Source: Cellulomonas composti
Lineage (GTDB): Bacteria; Actinomycetota; Actinomycetes; Actinomycetales; Cellulomonadaceae
Direction: 5' to 3'
NCBI RefSeq assembly: GCF_007990245.1
Contig: NZ_BJWG01000011.1
Coordinates: 62,001 to 126,000 of the forward strand
Length of the DNA: 64,000 nucleotides
Shown piece by piece: positions 63,727 through 64,000 of this stretch. The notes beneath the pieces are model-generated. The model was not told the origin of the DNA, searched no databases, and was given only the letters and a program-made list of their open reading frames with translations. The stretch's first letter is position 1, and every line of letters begins with the position of its first letter. The translations under genes and the position numbers were made by a program.

Positions 63727-64000
63727 GCGGCGACGGCACGGCGACGTCCTGGATCAGGACGGTCAGCCGGCACCATCTGTTCTGGCCGGTCGTGGCGCTG
63801 GTCGCGCTGTGGATCGCCTGCGGCATCGTCTCGCCGGGCTTCCTCGACATCAAGCTCGTCGACGGCCACCTGTTCGGCCAGCTCGTCGACATCGCACGCA
63901 ACAGCGTGACGTACATGCTCCTCGCGCTGGGCATGTGCCTGGTCATCGCGACCGGCGGCATCGACCTGTCCGTCGGCGCGGTGATGGCGATCGCGCTGTC
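63723..64000 (+). CDS. sugar ABC transporter permease (YtfT/RbsC-type), cut by window end
   Basis: The first 92 codons, from an ATG overlapping the ATPase stop. LFWPVVALVALWIACGIVSPGF is the first membrane segment, VTYMLLALGMCLVIATGGIDLSVGAVMAIAL the second with the CUT2 permease signature (GGIDLSVG). It continues beyond 64000. YtfQRT systems have a second permease (YjfF), expected next downstream. Confidence 0.93.
   Translation, partial: MSGDGTATSWIRTVSRHHLFWPVVALVALWIACGIVSPGFLDIKLVDGHLFGQLVDIARNSVTYMLLALGMCLVIATGGIDLSVGAVMAIAL

Overview
The window is a contiguous chromosomal segment of a high-GC Gram-positive bacterium. An actinobacterium of the Cellulomonas type fits best: GTG starts are frequent, many stop and start codons overlap by 4 bp, there is a mycothiol gene (mshD), the actinobacterial ssd/tad pilus order is conserved, and an arabinan-degradation locus is present. 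The genus is inferred; no rRNA or tRNA gene, insertion sequence, prophage or CRISPR array was seen.

Layout. 1-5.1 kb: a minus-strand operon mshD-ppk1-mutT1-like (mycothiol, polyphosphate, nucleotide sanitation) and a divergent flavin monooxygenase. 5.1-6.6 kb: an ECF sigma factor/membrane protein pair whose sigma gene is broken by a 14-bp tandem duplication. 6.7-12.3 kb: C2-C4 carbon metabolism (acs, a formate/nitrite-family channel, ACT-domain malic enzyme). 12.4-21.5 kb: a Fic-like protein, HAD-IB phosphatase, Ssd-like ATPase, tadA/B/C, DUF4244 pilin-like peptide, two TadE-like proteins and a DEAD/DEAH helicase, in the order known from mycobacteria. 21.6-24.3 kb: pxpABC (5-oxoprolinase), rich in minisatellites. 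24.5-27.3 kb: nrdDG (anaerobic ribonucleotide reductase) behind two NrdR-like boxes. 27.3-36.5 kb: three more ECF sigma/membrane protein pairs around a DUF4956, VTC-like and Cthe_2159-like surface module. 36.8-39.2 kb: a proton-pumping pyrophosphatase. 39.3-39.75 kb: a block of REP-like repeats. 39.8-41.3 kb: a methyltransferase. 41.5-47.9 kb: a MacAB-like efflux cluster with two adaptors and a DUF5666 lipoprotein. 48-50.2 kb: proC, a lipoprotein and a gene remnant. 50.3-64 kb: a multidomain GH43 arabinanase or arabinofuranosidase, a LacI-family regulator, araBDA and a YtfQ-like furanose ABC transporter, cut by the window end.

How the parts work together. The last 14 kb looks like one regulon. 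GH43 would release L-arabinose from arabinan or arabinoxylan outside the cell, the YtfQRT-type transporter would import it, and AraA, AraB and AraD would convert it to xylulose 5-phosphate. LacI-type operators of one consensus sit before GH43, araB and the transporter, and the presumed repressor gene lies between the first two. The most unusual features elsewhere are the four ECF/membrane pairs joined by the same 4-bp overlap (one frameshifted by a possibly reversible duplication), a REP-like palindrome repeated four times in one intergenic region and once inside the nrdG 5' coding region, and a TadE-like reading frame that loses its stop where it meets the helicase gene at a hexanucleotide tract.
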